Shown: positions 17,115 to 24,919 of the stretch, piece after piece | Numbering within the stretch: the first letter of the stretch is position 1 | Layout: each line of letters begins with the position of its first letter | Assembly: GCA_024231855.1 (NCBI GenBank) | Contig: JAAEQD010000251.1 | Coordinates: 1-56,231 of the forward strand | Length of the DNA: 56,231 bases | Source: Candidatus Zixiibacteriota bacterium | Lineage (GTDB): Bacteria; Zixibacteria; MSB-5A5; UBA10806; 4484-95 | Reading direction: 5' to 3' | Program-made: the position numbers and the translations under genes | Notes under the pieces: model-generated | What the model saw: the letters and a program-made list of their open reading frames with translations, nothing else | Databases searched by the model: none | What the model was told of the DNA's origin: nothing

Positions 17115-17253
17115 GTTGTTGATGAATCATCTAGTTTAAAGAAAATTGACATGTGATTACATGTGGCCTTCGGGGAGACCGCCGGCCTGAGTGGGAGCGT
17201 TTTACGGTATAATATCAACGTCGGATAGTGTACAAGATATTATTATTCCACCG
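17115..17253 (+). pseudogene. Decayed copy of the 5' end of the amidohydrolase gene
   Basis: The segment aligns with about 15719-15857 of the intact gene. Shared blocks include GTTGATGAATC, ATTGACATG, a middle part of scattered matches, and GATAGTGTACAAGATATT. The start of the metal-binding H-x-H motif is broken by a stop (ATGTGA where the gene has ATGCAC), and a small insertion lies before GGATAGTG. Only the first 45 or so codons are represented. Its end overlaps, in antisense, the last codons of the radical SAM gene. The 256 nt before it (16859-17114) hold an 85-codon frame with no support as a gene. Confidence 0.75.
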
Positions 17254-18586
17254 GATAATGAGCCCGGTCGAGCAGTGGAAAAATATTCACTCTGTCATTA
17301 CTGTCCACGCCGATTCTTATGCCCAGTTCGCTCTCGGCTTTTTTGTTAACGGTAATTCTTCCCAGGTTTGGGCTCATTCTATAAACATCAGTTTGGCAAT
17401 CAGGCAGTCTTTGGATTCGGATCCCAATTTGATCCGAGAGATCGCTTGCCGAGGCTATATGAATGCCGTTTGTGTTATCATCCCACATATAGGAGAATTC
17501 CTGTAAGGGTTCGAAACTACCCGTTTTAGCTTCCATATTGACCGAATAAAACGGTTCGCGTATTGGCGATTTCGTCGAGCAATTCAGGCATCGGCTCTCA
17601 CCATCCAAACCCGCGACATTTGCTGTCACGCCATATCTCTCAACCAGCTTACTGCCGCAGGTGCGGCAGATCGTATCACTGATATTTCTCTTGCACACAT
17701 TTCCGATATAGGAATACTCGATCCCCTCTTTGATAGCAAGATCGCTTAATTCAAGCAGCTTGTTCAGAGGTGTTCTCTTTGCCTTGGTGTATTTATAGGC
17801 CTGATGAAAACCGACAAAATGAAGCGGTACGTGCGAGCCAATATTTCTGATAATCCACCTTGCGGTGTTTTTAGCATCCATTCCATCATCATTCAAGCCG
17901 GTCACTACCAATTGGCTTAATTCAAGGTGTAGGCTTGGGCTGGCACCCAGTACCTTTATTGCCTCCAGAATGGGATCCAATCTGCCTTTTGTATATTTGC
18001 GATAAAACTCCGATGACATTGACTTGAACGAAACACTAAAAATATCGATAACCTCGATAAGTTCTTTCAATGGTTCAATTTCAATATAAAGCGAGCTTTT
18101 ATAAAGATTTTTAATACCTTTACCTGAAGCCAATCGAGCCGTATCAAGGACAAATTCATGCCATACAACGGGATCATTATATGTCCATGAAATTATGTCA
18201 GTGCCATTTTTAATAGCCAAATCGACGATGTCTTCGGGTGAGTAGAATCTGATATTTTTTCGATCCAGATGTTTAACTTGAGATGTTTGCCAGTTCTGGC
18301 AAAAATCGCATTCCAGCATACAGCCTATGTTACCCACGCATAAAACTCTGCTTCCAGGTCGAAAGTGATAAATCGCTTCGGTTTCGATTACCTCTACAGT
18401 AACAGGAACAGCATAGCCATAATTGAAAGTATGCTGTTGGTTGCTGACATTTCCTCTTACGCCGCAAAACCCAAACTGATTGGGTTTCAATCGGCAGTGC
18501 CTGGGACAAAGCGTACATTCAACTTTGTCCCTTTTTTCATTAATCCGCCAATGCGAGGCGATTCGAGACTTTGTTTTCCAATTCAT
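17243..18586 (-). CDS. Radical SAM enzyme, AmmeMemoRadiSam type
   Basis: The protein of about 447 residues matches the AmmeMemoRadiSam radical SAM family. An N-terminal Cys cluster (CTLCPRHCRLKPNQFGFCG) is followed by GYAVPVTVEVIETEAIYHF and by the 4Fe-4S radical SAM motif in CVGNIGCMLECDFCQNWQ (the C-x3-C-x2-C at about 92-99). SWTYNDPVVWHEFV and the HLELSQLVVTGLND strand are also typical. A zinc-ribbon-like CRTCGSKL..C..C lies near 305-345, then an extra domain of about 100 residues. The ATG at 18586 is preferred to the TTG at 18592 that follows the upstream stop directly. The usual partners AMMECR1 and Memo are not nearby. The last residues (RAHYPVE) are encoded by the antisense of the amidohydrolase fossil, so the original C-terminus may have been replaced. 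Confidence 0.82.
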   Translation of the reverse strand: MNWKTKSRIASHWRINEKRDKVECTLCPRHCRLKPNQFGFCGVRGNVSNQQHTFNYGYAVPVTVEVIETEAIYHFRPGSRVLCVGNIGCMLECDFCQNWQTSQVKHLDRKNIRFYSPEDIVDLAIKNGTDIISWTYNDPVVWHEFVLDTARLASGKGIKNLYKSSLYIEIEPLKELIEVIDIFSVSFKSMSSEFYRKYTKGRLDPILEAIKVLGASPSLHLELSQLVVTGLNDDGMDAKNTARWIIRNIGSHVPLHFVGFHQAYKYTKAKRTPLNKLLELSDLAIKEGIEYSYIGNVCKRNISDTICRTCGSKLVERYGVTANVAGLDGESRCLNCSTKSPIREPFYSVNMEAKTGSFEPLQEFSYMWDDNTNGIHIASASDLSDQIGIRIQRLPDCQTDVYRMSPNLGRITVNKKAESELGIRIGVDSNDRVNIFPLLDRAHYPVE

Positions 18587-18592
18587 GATCAA

Positions 18593-19735
18593 TCAGTTTA
18601 AAAGAACCCGTGACGTCTTTTGGGCTTCCTTAACCGGAGAGGATTCCCTTACTTGCCAGTTATTTTGTATTGCCTTTTCAAAGGTCTGAAGATCGACACC
18701 TATGGTTTGCAGAAAGTTATTGAGTCCTGGTAAATCATCAAAACCGATATTTTCTTCAGCATGAAGCAACTTCTTTCCCGCTTCAGCGCCGATTTCATCA
18801 ATAACTAAGTTGCTAATAATAAATTGCTTTTCACTGTATCCTTCTGCGTAGCGCTGGGCACAAATCAATATTGGATTAAACATGCAGTCCAGGTGGATAA
18901 ACTCGTTGTTATACTTCCAATTCAACTTGGTCAAAACTCTGGTAATCTCATCTTGGCGATAATCAATCATATCCGGCAAATCAATCTTCATAACTTCTTT
19001 ATCCGTCCAATCCCGCATATGCATGAAATCGTCATGAATTTCCAACTCCCGCTCGGTGATTTTTTCGGATTCGGCAAAGGCGTTTACTCTCGCGTTGAAA
19101 TCATCGTCGTCCATGCTATACCAGTTGAAATAATCGGGTACGAGGAAATTTTGTTCTGTTTTCTTGCACAAGCCCCGCAGAAGAACCTTGAGCCCGGTCC
19201 ATTGGGCTATCTTCTGAACCGTATAAAAATGCCCCTGGTGGCAAACGGAACAAACCTCCCCGTTGTTGATCAAAAATCCTCGCGACAGTTTTTTTAGAAA
19301 TTGCCCACCTATCCTGAATTGAATGAAATCGACACCAAGAGTGCCGGTTACATTAATCATATTCTCCTGGGCAATATCGGAAACAAAACCAGTGTGGAAA
19401 TTGAAAGCCAAAGGGTTGAGTTTGAGAACTTCTTTGGCATAGTACAGTACGTAAGAGCTATCTCTTCCCCCGGTGATAGAAACCATGCAATCGTAAGGCC
19501 CCTTTTTGTGAGAGCGAATCAATTTCAGCAAATCTTCAACGCTCATATCGCCATTATCATTTGACATATCTTCAGGAAATTCGATTGAACGCTCCTCGTC
19601 AGGATTACAATATTCGCATGTATTGCCTTCGGAATCTTTCCATTTAGCTATAAAGTTCGGCATCAGGCACTTTTTGCACCTGATTTTTAAAAAGTCTTCC
19701 TGACTTTGTTTTAATTGTCTAATATTCAAAGACAT
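18593..19735 (-). CDS. PP-loop ATPase of the N-acetyl sugar amidotransferase (WbuX/WbpG)-like group
   Basis: The 380-residue protein has a Cys pair at the start (CKKCLMPN) and CEYC 20 residues later. The PP-loop follows (SITGGRDSSYVLYYAKEVL, about 86-104), where the usual SGGKDS is TGGRDS. NPLAFNFHTGF, then CSVCHQGHF (about 160) complete the zinc/ATP-pyrophosphatase pattern of the TIGR03573-like amidotransferases, which amidate N-acetyl sugars in surface polysaccharides. No sugar genes are nearby, so that substrate is doubtful. A role in sulfur or amide chemistry together with the adjacent radical SAM enzyme is possible. The stop directly abuts the next gene. GAGGAAATAGGT precedes the ATG. 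The superfamily is secure; the reaction is not. Confidence 0.75.
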   Translation of the reverse strand: MSLNIRQLKQSQEDFLKIRCKKCLMPNFIAKWKDSEGNTCEYCNPDEERSIEFPEDMSNDNGDMSVEDLLKLIRSHKKGPYDCMVSITGGRDSSYVLYYAKEVLKLNPLAFNFHTGFVSDIAQENMINVTGTLGVDFIQFRIGGQFLKKLSRGFLINNGEVCSVCHQGHFYTVQKIAQWTGLKVLLRGLCKKTEQNFLVPDYFNWYSMDDDDFNARVNAFAESEKITERELEIHDDFMHMRDWTDKEVMKIDLPDMIDYRQDEITRVLTKLNWKYNNEFIHLDCMFNPILICAQRYAEGYSEKQFIISNLVIDEIGAEAGKKLLHAEENIGFDDLPGLNNFLQTIGVDLQTFEKAIQNNWQVRESSPVKEAQKTSRVLLN

Positions 19736-19799
19736 ACCTATTTCCTCTATTTTTTACAAACAATCTGACTCTCAATGTTTGTCTTACGTTCGTATACTA

Positions 19800-20246
19800 C
19801 TATTCGCTAGCAAGGCGATCAGCTTTGGAAGGATCATATCTGAAAGAGAATACATCTCTCCAAAGCGACGACGTTTTTAAGATGCACTTGGTATGCCGCA
19901 CTACTTTATCTACCGCTTCCTCATCTACACGGGCGCCACCCTTTATCAATCCCAAATCGTTTAATCTGATATGAGCATAGCTGCCGAATCCCGCGTTTAT
20001 AAGAGTCCGATGCACACAGTCCTTCTCGCAGCCGTCTAAGACGATTACCTGAGAGGCTTTTTGAATTCTTTCAATCTGCGATTTGATTCGCCCGGATACA
20101 GCCGACGGACAAGACATTACTACTGAACCATCACGAAAAAGTCTACGGGCGGCCAGGTCCGCGATCTCTCCCACATTTGACGCCCCCGAACAGGCAAATA
20201 CAAGCGCCGGTCTGTCTTTCCAAATGTTTTCCTTTTGCTTTTTCAT
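19800..20246 (-). CDS. DGC-domain putative zinc-binding protein, copy 2
   Basis: The 148-residue protein matches the DGC family (PF08859-like, named for an Asp-Gly-Cys motif). VFACSGASNVGEIADLAARRL stands at the start (first Cys), then VVMSCPSAVSGRI (second), VIVLDGCEKDCVHRTL with the DGC signature (about 82-92), and HIRLNDLGLIKGG. Four conserved Cys suggest metal binding; the biochemical role of the family is not established. Its ATG overlaps the stop of the upstream copy as ATGA. The C-terminus is about 20 residues longer than in the first copy. It lies 64 nt before the PP-loop gene and is probably in one operon with it. Confidence 0.82.
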   Translation of the reverse strand: MKKQKENIWKDRPALVFACSGASNVGEIADLAARRLFRDGSVVMSCPSAVSGRIKSQIERIQKASQVIVLDGCEKDCVHRTLINAGFGSYAHIRLNDLGLIKGGARVDEEAVDKVVRHTKCILKTSSLWRDVFSFRYDPSKADRLASE

Positions 20247-20629
20247 TGTTTATTCCCCTTTAATGATTTCCTGGCGTACTGAACGACTTTTTCAATTGCT
20301 TCATCAACCACGGGGGCGCCGCCTTTCATCAATCCTATATCGTTTAATCGTAGGCGAGTAAAACCTTTAAATCCCGCTTGCTTGAGAGTATTGCTTACGC
20401 AGTCGGTTTCACAACCCTCCAGGGCAATAATCTGAGATGATCTTTTGGCTTTATTTAGGAGAGATTCCACTCTCCCGCCAATGGCCGTAACACATGACAT
20501 TTGCACCAAGCCTTCGCGGTAAAGCCTGCGCGCGGCCAGATCCGCAAGCTCTCCTACATCTGATGCACCCGAGCACGCAAACAACAGCATCTTACCTGCT
20601 TTGCGGGCAGGCTTTTCTTGTTTTCTCAT
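20243..20629 (-). CDS. DGC-domain putative zinc-binding protein, copy 1
   Basis: This 128-residue paralogue of the next gene has the same order of motifs: LLFACSGASDVGELADLAARRL, VQMSCVTAIGGRV, IIALEGCETDCVSNTL (Glu for Asp in the DGC motif) and RLRLNDIGLMKGGAPV. The N-terminus is basic. AAGGAGG lies 9 nt before the ATG, the strongest ribosome binding site of this cluster, consistent with the first gene of the operon. Tandem duplication with divergence suggests a hetero-oligomer or two related roles; that is inference. Confidence 0.82.
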   Translation of the reverse strand: MRKQEKPARKAGKMLLFACSGASDVGELADLAARRLYREGLVQMSCVTAIGGRVESLLNKAKRSSQIIALEGCETDCVSNTLKQAGFKGFTRLRLNDIGLMKGGAPVVDEAIEKVVQYARKSLKGNKQ

Positions 20630-21049
20630 TGCTAGTTCCTCCTTTAATTTAGCAAACCATCAATAGAAAAATAATGAAACATACAAAAACTTAGTAAATT
20701 CGTGTTGTTTTAGCTATTTGCCCAAACTCATAACCAGCTGCATAGTTATGAGTGCATTTGCGATTTATTATACTGCAAACGCATCATGGGCGCAAGCTTT
20801 ATTTGAAGAATTCATGCCCAATATGTGCAGATATGAAAACTCGCGCTCAAACCATATGGATGTTCTGCCTGTCTTGAGATATGACAAAGCGTATAACGAA
20901 ACTGATTTCGGCTGACAAATGATATATCTGTTTAGTTTCAGAGCTTTTTGTACCGTTTTGAGGTAGTAATTAAGTGCGGATGTTGGGCACACTCCGAACG
21001 TAATCAAAATAAAAGTTTATAACTCGTTGTGTGATATGGAAGAAAAACT
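20630..21049. other. Intergenic region between the DGC gene and tRNA-Leu
   Basis: These 420 nt hold no supported gene. A 65-codon plus-strand frame (20718-20915) lacks a ribosome binding site and family features. The promoter of the leftward DGC operon should lie near its left end; no confident -35/-10 pair was found. Confidence 0.4.
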
Positions 21050-21130
21050 GCGGAAGGGGGGATTTGAACCCCCACACCTTGCGGCACCACCCCCTCAAGA
21101 TGGCGTGTCTACCGATTCCACCACTTCCGC
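21050..21130 (-). tRNA. tRNA-Leu (GAG)
   Basis: Read on the minus strand, GCGGAAG pairs with CTTCCGC as acceptor stem. TGGTGGAATCGGTAGACAC is the leucine D-arm, CCATC-TTGAGGG-GGTGG the anticodon arm with GAG, TGCCGCAAGGTGT the long variable arm typical of class II tRNAs, and GGGGGTTCAAATCCCCC the T-arm. The 3' CCA is not encoded. It lies 37 nt after secG on the same strand. Confidence 0.95.
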
Positions 21131-21167
21131 ATGAATTTTTAAGGCTCTCGGCGAGCTTTAAATAATG

Positions 21168-21572
21168 TTACTCGCCTTCATCCGGAGGTGTCTGGTCGCC
21201 ACCCGGAGCCGGGGGAAGTTCAACATCACCCGAAGTAGGGGTTTCTTCGCCAGGCAAGCCTGTCGGTTGATCGGCCGGTACCGTTTGCTGGCCGCTTTGC
21301 ATTTGCTCTTTAATGGCCGATTCCTGGCTGCCTGATTGGCGCGAGGGTGACATAAATGTCAAAACCAGGCACGAAATCATGAAGGCAATCGCCACCACCG
21401 AGGTTGCCCTGGACAAAAACGAAGCCGCGCCTCGTCCGCCAAAAACAGCGCCGGAGAGGCTGGAGCCTCCGAAAGCGCCGGCTAAGCCCTCACCTTTGGC
21501 CGATTGCATTAAAATAGTCAGGATAAGACCGAGACAAATTATTACATGTATTGTGGTTAGTATCGCGTACAC
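21168..21572 (-). CDS. secG: SecG, preprotein translocase subunit
   Basis: The 134-residue protein has the SecG layout. Transmembrane helix 1 is at about 4-24 (LTTIHVIICLGLILTILMQ) and leads into the signature QSAKGEGLAGAFGG. GRGAASFLSRAT precedes helix 2 (about 58-76). SecG assists SecYE and SecA in moving proteins across the inner membrane. The C-terminal 55 residues are an unusual acidic and Pro-rich tail (QESAIKEQ...PPAPGGDQTPPDEGE). It lies 137 nt downstream of tpiA on the same strand, an arrangement (pgk-tpiA-secG) common in many bacteria. Confidence 0.93.
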   Translation of the reverse strand: MYAILTTIHVIICLGLILTILMQSAKGEGLAGAFGGSSLSGAVFGGRGAASFLSRATSVVAIAFMISCLVLTFMSPSRQSGSQESAIKEQMQSGQQTVPADQPTGLPGEETPTSGDVELPPAPGGDQTPPDEGE

Positions 21573-21709
21573 CTAAAACTCCTTTTTTCCCTATTTTCGA
21601 CAGATATGTAAAATACTTGAAATTAACCAACAGTCAAGATAAAAAGTTGTTTAAAATATAAAATATGCCGTTTCAATCGCTGTAACTTTATATCCAATAT
21701 CAGATATTG

Positions 21710-22453
21710 TCAAAGCGATGATTTAATAATACCGACAAAATCGGCGGCTTTCAAGCTGGCCCCGCCCACGAGGAAGCCGTCAATATCGGGTTTACTTATT
21801 AGTTCAGCCGCATTACCGGGTTTTACCGATCCGCCGTAGAGTATTCTAATTGTATCATATTTATCGGTCTTCTGCTCCAATAAGCCGCGCAATTGCTGAT
21901 GAACTTCCTGGGCTTGCTCCGGTGAAGCGGTTTTGCCGGTGCCGATTGCCCAAATCGGCTCATAGGCTACAACAACCTTATCGAACTGATCGAAATTTAG
22001 AAAGGCGTTCTCGAACTGGCTTGAGATGATGCTGCTGGTCAAGCCCGATTCGCGTTGTTGGAAATTTTCGCCCAGACAGACAATAGCTATCAATCCGGAG
22101 TCGACCGCTTTATTTAGGCGTTTGTTGACGGTTCGGTCGGTCTCGCCGAAAAACTGCCGCCGCTCCGAATGCCCGACGATGACATAATCGCAGCCGGCCG
22201 ATTTAATCATTGCCGCCGATATCTCACCGGTGAAAGCGCCTTTATCCTCCCAGAACAAATCCTGGGCGCCCAATTTAACAGTCGACTTCTTTATCGTCTC
22301 GTTCACCTGGCTTAGCCAGATATAGGGAGGGCAGACCAGCGCTTCGGTCTGGCCGAATTCGCCGGCTGATTGTACAACCCCTTTGGCTAAAGCTAATGCT
22401 TCATCGGCAACCATGTTCATTTTCCAATTGCCGGCAACAAGAGTTTTCCTCAT
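21710..22453 (-). CDS. tpiA: Triosephosphate isomerase
   Basis: The 247-residue TIM-barrel enzyme interconverts dihydroxyacetone phosphate and glyceraldehyde 3-phosphate in glycolysis. All catalytic landmarks are present: AGNWKMN (Asn and Lys, about 7-13), VIVGHSERRQFF with the catalytic His near 93, AYEPIWAIGTGKTA with the catalytic Glu and loop 6 near 165-178, and the phosphate-binding LYGGSVKPGNA and DGFLVGGASL. Length is normal. Only 2 nt separate its ATG from the pgk stop, so the two are translated from one message. Confidence 0.97.
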   Translation of the reverse strand: MRKTLVAGNWKMNMVADEALALAKGVVQSAGEFGQTEALVCPPYIWLSQVNETIKKSTVKLGAQDLFWEDKGAFTGEISAAMIKSAGCDYVIVGHSERRQFFGETDRTVNKRLNKAVDSGLIAIVCLGENFQQRESGLTSSIISSQFENAFLNFDQFDKVVVAYEPIWAIGTGKTASPEQAQEVHQQLRGLLEQKTDKYDTIRILYGGSVKPGNAAELISKPDIDGFLVGGASLKAADFVGIIKSSL

Positions 22454-22455
22454 AA

Positions 22456-23652
22456 TTAATCTCTCTCCGTTAACGCCGCCAGACCGGGCAGGGTTTTACC
22501 CTCGAGAAACTCGAGCGATGCTCCGCCGCCGGTGGAGGCGTGAGTTACTTTATCTTTTAATCCCATTTTTACCAGTGCCGCTACCGAATCGCCGCCGCCG
22601 ACTATGCTGACAGCGCCTTTTGCGGTCGCTTCGGCGATAGCTTTGGCCAAAGCCAGGGTACCCCCGGCAAACTCATCAGTTTCAAATATCCCCATCGGGC
22701 CATTCCAGACAATCGTCTTAGCGCGCTTGATAATTTCGATGAATTTGCGTCGCGTTTTCGAACCGATATCCACACCCAACCAGTCGTCGGGGATTTCCTC
22801 ATTGCTTACGGTCCTGGTTTTAAATGGAACCTCCAGATTATCGGCAACGAGTATATCTTCGGGCAATACCATCTGTACGTAAGCGGGAAGTTCAAGCTTG
22901 AGCAGACCTTCCGCCTCGTTGATTTTATCTTGTTCAAGCAATGATTTGCCTATAGGCAAACCTTGAGCTTTGTAGAATGTGAATATCATACCGCCGCCGA
23001 TCAGTAAACTGTCGACTTTCTTTAGCAGGTTATGAATAACATCGATTTTGCCGGAAATTTTGGCCCCGCCGATAATTGCTACAAACGGTCGTTCGGGATT
23101 AGCTAATGCCTGGCCCAGATACTTGATTTCCTTCCGCATCAGATAGCCGGCCACCGCCGGAGATATAAATTTGGTAATCCCTTCGGTGGAAGCATGCGCC
23201 CGATGAGCTGTCCCAAAAGCATCATTGACAAACACATCGCCAAGACTGGCCAGTTCCCTGGCAAAACCTGCTTCATTGTCGGTTTCTTCTTTATGGAATC
23301 GTAAATTTTCCAGAAGCAGAACCTGGCCATTTTGTAGGCTTCTGGCGGCATTTTGGGCCTGGTCGCCAATACAATCATTTGCGAATTGGACATCAATATC
23401 CAAATGTCCCGATAGTTTCTCGGCGACAGGCTTCAATGAAAACTCAGGCTTGATCTGGCCTTTTGGCCGTCCCAGATGCGACATCAAAATAGCTCGGCCA
23501 CCTGAGGAGATTATCTTCATAATTGTTGGCAGGGCTGCTTTTATCCTTGTATCATCACCAACTACGCCTTCTTTCAGAGGTACATTGAAATCGACCCTGG
23601 TTAACACTTTCCTGCCGGTTAATTCAATGTCATCTATATTTACTTTGCTCAA
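22456..23652 (-). CDS. pgk: Phosphoglycerate kinase
   Basis: The 398-residue enzyme transfers phosphate between 1,3-bisphosphoglycerate and ADP in glycolysis. RVDFNVPLKEG (about 18-28), MSHLGRPKG, LLENLRFHKEE, NDAFGTAHRAHAS, the hinge WNGPMGIFE and the nucleotide loop IVGGGDSVAAL are all in order. The start is taken as the TTG at 23652, 4 nt after GGAGG and giving the usual family length; a longer frame to 23688 has no ribosome binding site. It is the first gene of the run pgk-tpiA-secG-tRNA-Leu. No gap gene is adjacent. Confidence 0.97.
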   Translation of the reverse strand: MSKVNIDDIELTGRKVLTRVDFNVPLKEGVVGDDTRIKAALPTIMKIISSGGRAILMSHLGRPKGQIKPEFSLKPVAEKLSGHLDIDVQFANDCIGDQAQNAARSLQNGQVLLLENLRFHKEETDNEAGFARELASLGDVFVNDAFGTAHRAHASTEGITKFISPAVAGYLMRKEIKYLGQALANPERPFVAIIGGAKISGKIDVIHNLLKKVDSLLIGGGMIFTFYKAQGLPIGKSLLEQDKINEAEGLLKLELPAYVQMVLPEDILVADNLEVPFKTRTVSNEEIPDDWLGVDIGSKTRRKFIEIIKRAKTIVWNGPMGIFETDEFAGGTLALAKAIAEATAKGAVSIVGGGDSVAALVKMGLKDKVTHASTGGGASLEFLEGKTLPGLAALTERD

Positions 23653-23817
23653 ATTACCTCCCTCCGAGCTTACCCGAATTCCGATCAATCTGTCGAATCT
23701 TATAGATTATATCGGGCGGGCAGTCAAGAAATAATGATCAAATTGACCAATATATATTAATTTTGAAATAATCTTAAAAAACAGTTGTGCTTGAGCAAAT
23801 ATATAGTAAATTACTAG

Positions 23818-23845
23818 TTGACAAGATTGACTTTAAGGATATATG
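23818..23845 (+). promoter_or_regulatory. Promoter of the XRE regulator, with possible operator downstream
   Basis: TTGACA (23818-23823), 16 nt, TATATG (23840-23845). Just past the expected start, GAAAC is repeated at 10-bp spacing (23851, 23861), and GAAACAGGGTATTTC (23861-23875) is an imperfect palindrome. This would suit autoregulation by the small HTH protein encoded next; binding is inferred. Confidence 0.45.
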
Positions 23846-23961
23846 CTACTGAAACGATTTGAAACAGGGTATTTCACTTGTTGATATTAAGTAATTAATA
23901 AATATTGACGATAGAGTAATCGTAGTTTCAAAAGAACCACATAATTGAAAGGGGGGCAATA

Positions 23962-24204
23962 ATGGGTTCTAATATAATTAAAATCCTAGCCGAAAAGAAG
24001 TGGAGTCAGAGAAAGCTCGCGGGTGCCAGTGGCCTTGATCCTGTGTACATTAACAGGATTATTAATGAGAAGCGTGATGTCAGGATAAGCACGGCCACCA
24101 AACTGGCCAAGGCTTTAGACTGTACCATTGATGATCTATTTCCAACTACCGAAACGCCGGATATTACCAAGCTGGAGATGCAGGAAAACGTGGAGACCAT
24201 GTAG
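23962..24204 (+). CDS. Small XRE-family HTH regulator
   Basis: The 80-residue protein is almost only a Cro/C1-type helix-turn-helix: IIKILAEKKWSQRKLAGASGL, then VYINRIINEKRDVRISTATK and LAKALDCTIDDLF (about 5-63). A short acidic tail follows, with no sensor or dimer domain. AAAGGGGGG precedes the ATG. It is the only gene between a sigma-70-like promoter and a strong terminator (24231-24265), so it is monocistronic. The targets are unknown; autoregulation is possible from repeats in its leader. Confidence 0.9.
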   Translation: MGSNIIKILAEKKWSQRKLAGASGLDPVYINRIINEKRDVRISTATKLAKALDCTIDDLFPTTETPDITKLEMQENVETM

Positions 24205-24230
24205 AGCATGAAACAAGCTTAATACTTGAT

Positions 24231-24265
24231 AAAAACCAGCCGCAACCAGGCGGCCGGTTTTTATT
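24231..24265. terminator. Bidirectional terminator between convergent genes
   Basis: AAAACC.GCCGC pairs with GCGGC.GGTTTT around AACCAG, with A-run before and T-run after, serving the XRE gene (+) and the Cys-rich small gene (-), whose stop lies inside it. Confidence 0.8.
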
Positions 24266-24464
24266 TTTGGATTTTAGAGTGTTTTAATTTGGTCTTATCA
24301 ATGAGGGTATCCATCGCCTTGTGAAAACTCGCCTCTGAAATACAGCTGTCATTGGAGGCCTGGTATAGCGGGCAATCGGACATGTAGCCGAAACAATCGG
24401 CGCCCTCCGCCAGATAGCAGAAATCTTTATAGCCGCATTTAATTATCGGCTTTATTTCTTTCAA
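24261..24464 (-). CDS. Small Cys-rich protein, hypothetical
   Basis: The 67-residue protein starts at TTG, about 6 nt after GGAGAG. Five Cys lie in its first 45 residues (KCGYKDFCYLAEGADC, MSDCPLY, NDSC), spaced as for a metal or iron-sulfur site, followed by a basic helical tail. No signal peptide. I know no family for it. It converges on the XRE gene and shares its terminator. The clear ribosome binding site and the Cys pattern support a real gene, but its size leaves doubt. Confidence 0.6.
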   Translation of the reverse strand: MKEIKPIIKCGYKDFCYLAEGADCFGYMSDCPLYQASNDSCISEASFHKAMDTLIDKTKLKHSKIQK

Positions 24465-24540
24465 GATGCTCTCCGATCAACTAGAATATAGTACGATACT
24501 ATTACCTGTACTTCCTATATTATATTTATCGACCGATTGG

Positions 24541-24666
24541 CTAATCTTTTAATCGACATTTCAAATTTCTAATAGCATCACGAAACGATTCGATTTCACC
24601 GGAAAGCAATTCGGCCTGGCTCAGGCTACTGAAGTTAAAATGGATGCCGATTCGGGCAAGAACCTA
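24541..24666 (-). pseudogene. Possible gene remnant (C-terminal fragment)
   Basis: On the minus strand about 40 codons read as plausible protein (IGIHFNFSSLSQAELLSGEI, then ESFRDAIRNLKCRLKD) and end in TAG at 24541-24543. A stop lies directly upstream and no start codon is present. The rest of 24465-24919 has no gene. The fragment may be the tail of a decayed gene; chance is not excluded. Confidence 0.3.
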
Positions 24667-24769
24667 CTGATATCATTGCATATTTCGAATTATACGTTAT
24701 AGGTTCATTATTTAATTGCTAAATTCGCCAAAATATGCCTATATTTAGATAGCAATACTTATTGAATAG

Positions 24770-24806
24770 GACAGGCTTTACTCCGCGGCCTTTGGCGCGG
24801 CCTGTC
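24770..24806. other. Nested hairpin upstream of the PEBP gene
   Basis: GACAGG/CCTGTC encloses CCGCG/CGCGG with loop GCCTTTGG. There is no T-run. It lies about 115 nt before the next ATG and could be a leader structure. Confidence 0.35.
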
Positions 24807-24919
24807 GGGTTAGACTGAAAGTGTAGCCTACTATTACCCGAAAGCCGGCGCTTGAGAACGCGCGAATTAATAATCATCAAGCTGACATTTAAACTCTAAA
24901 TAAAATGCAAGGAGGTTCT

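Noticed and set aside
16899..17156. 85-codon plus-strand frame after the amidohydrolase gene.
   Set aside because: No ribosome binding site or family feature, and its last codons lie in the amidohydrolase fossil.
20718..20915. 65-codon plus-strand frame between the DGC gene and tRNA-Leu.
   Set aside because: No ribosome binding site and unremarkable composition.
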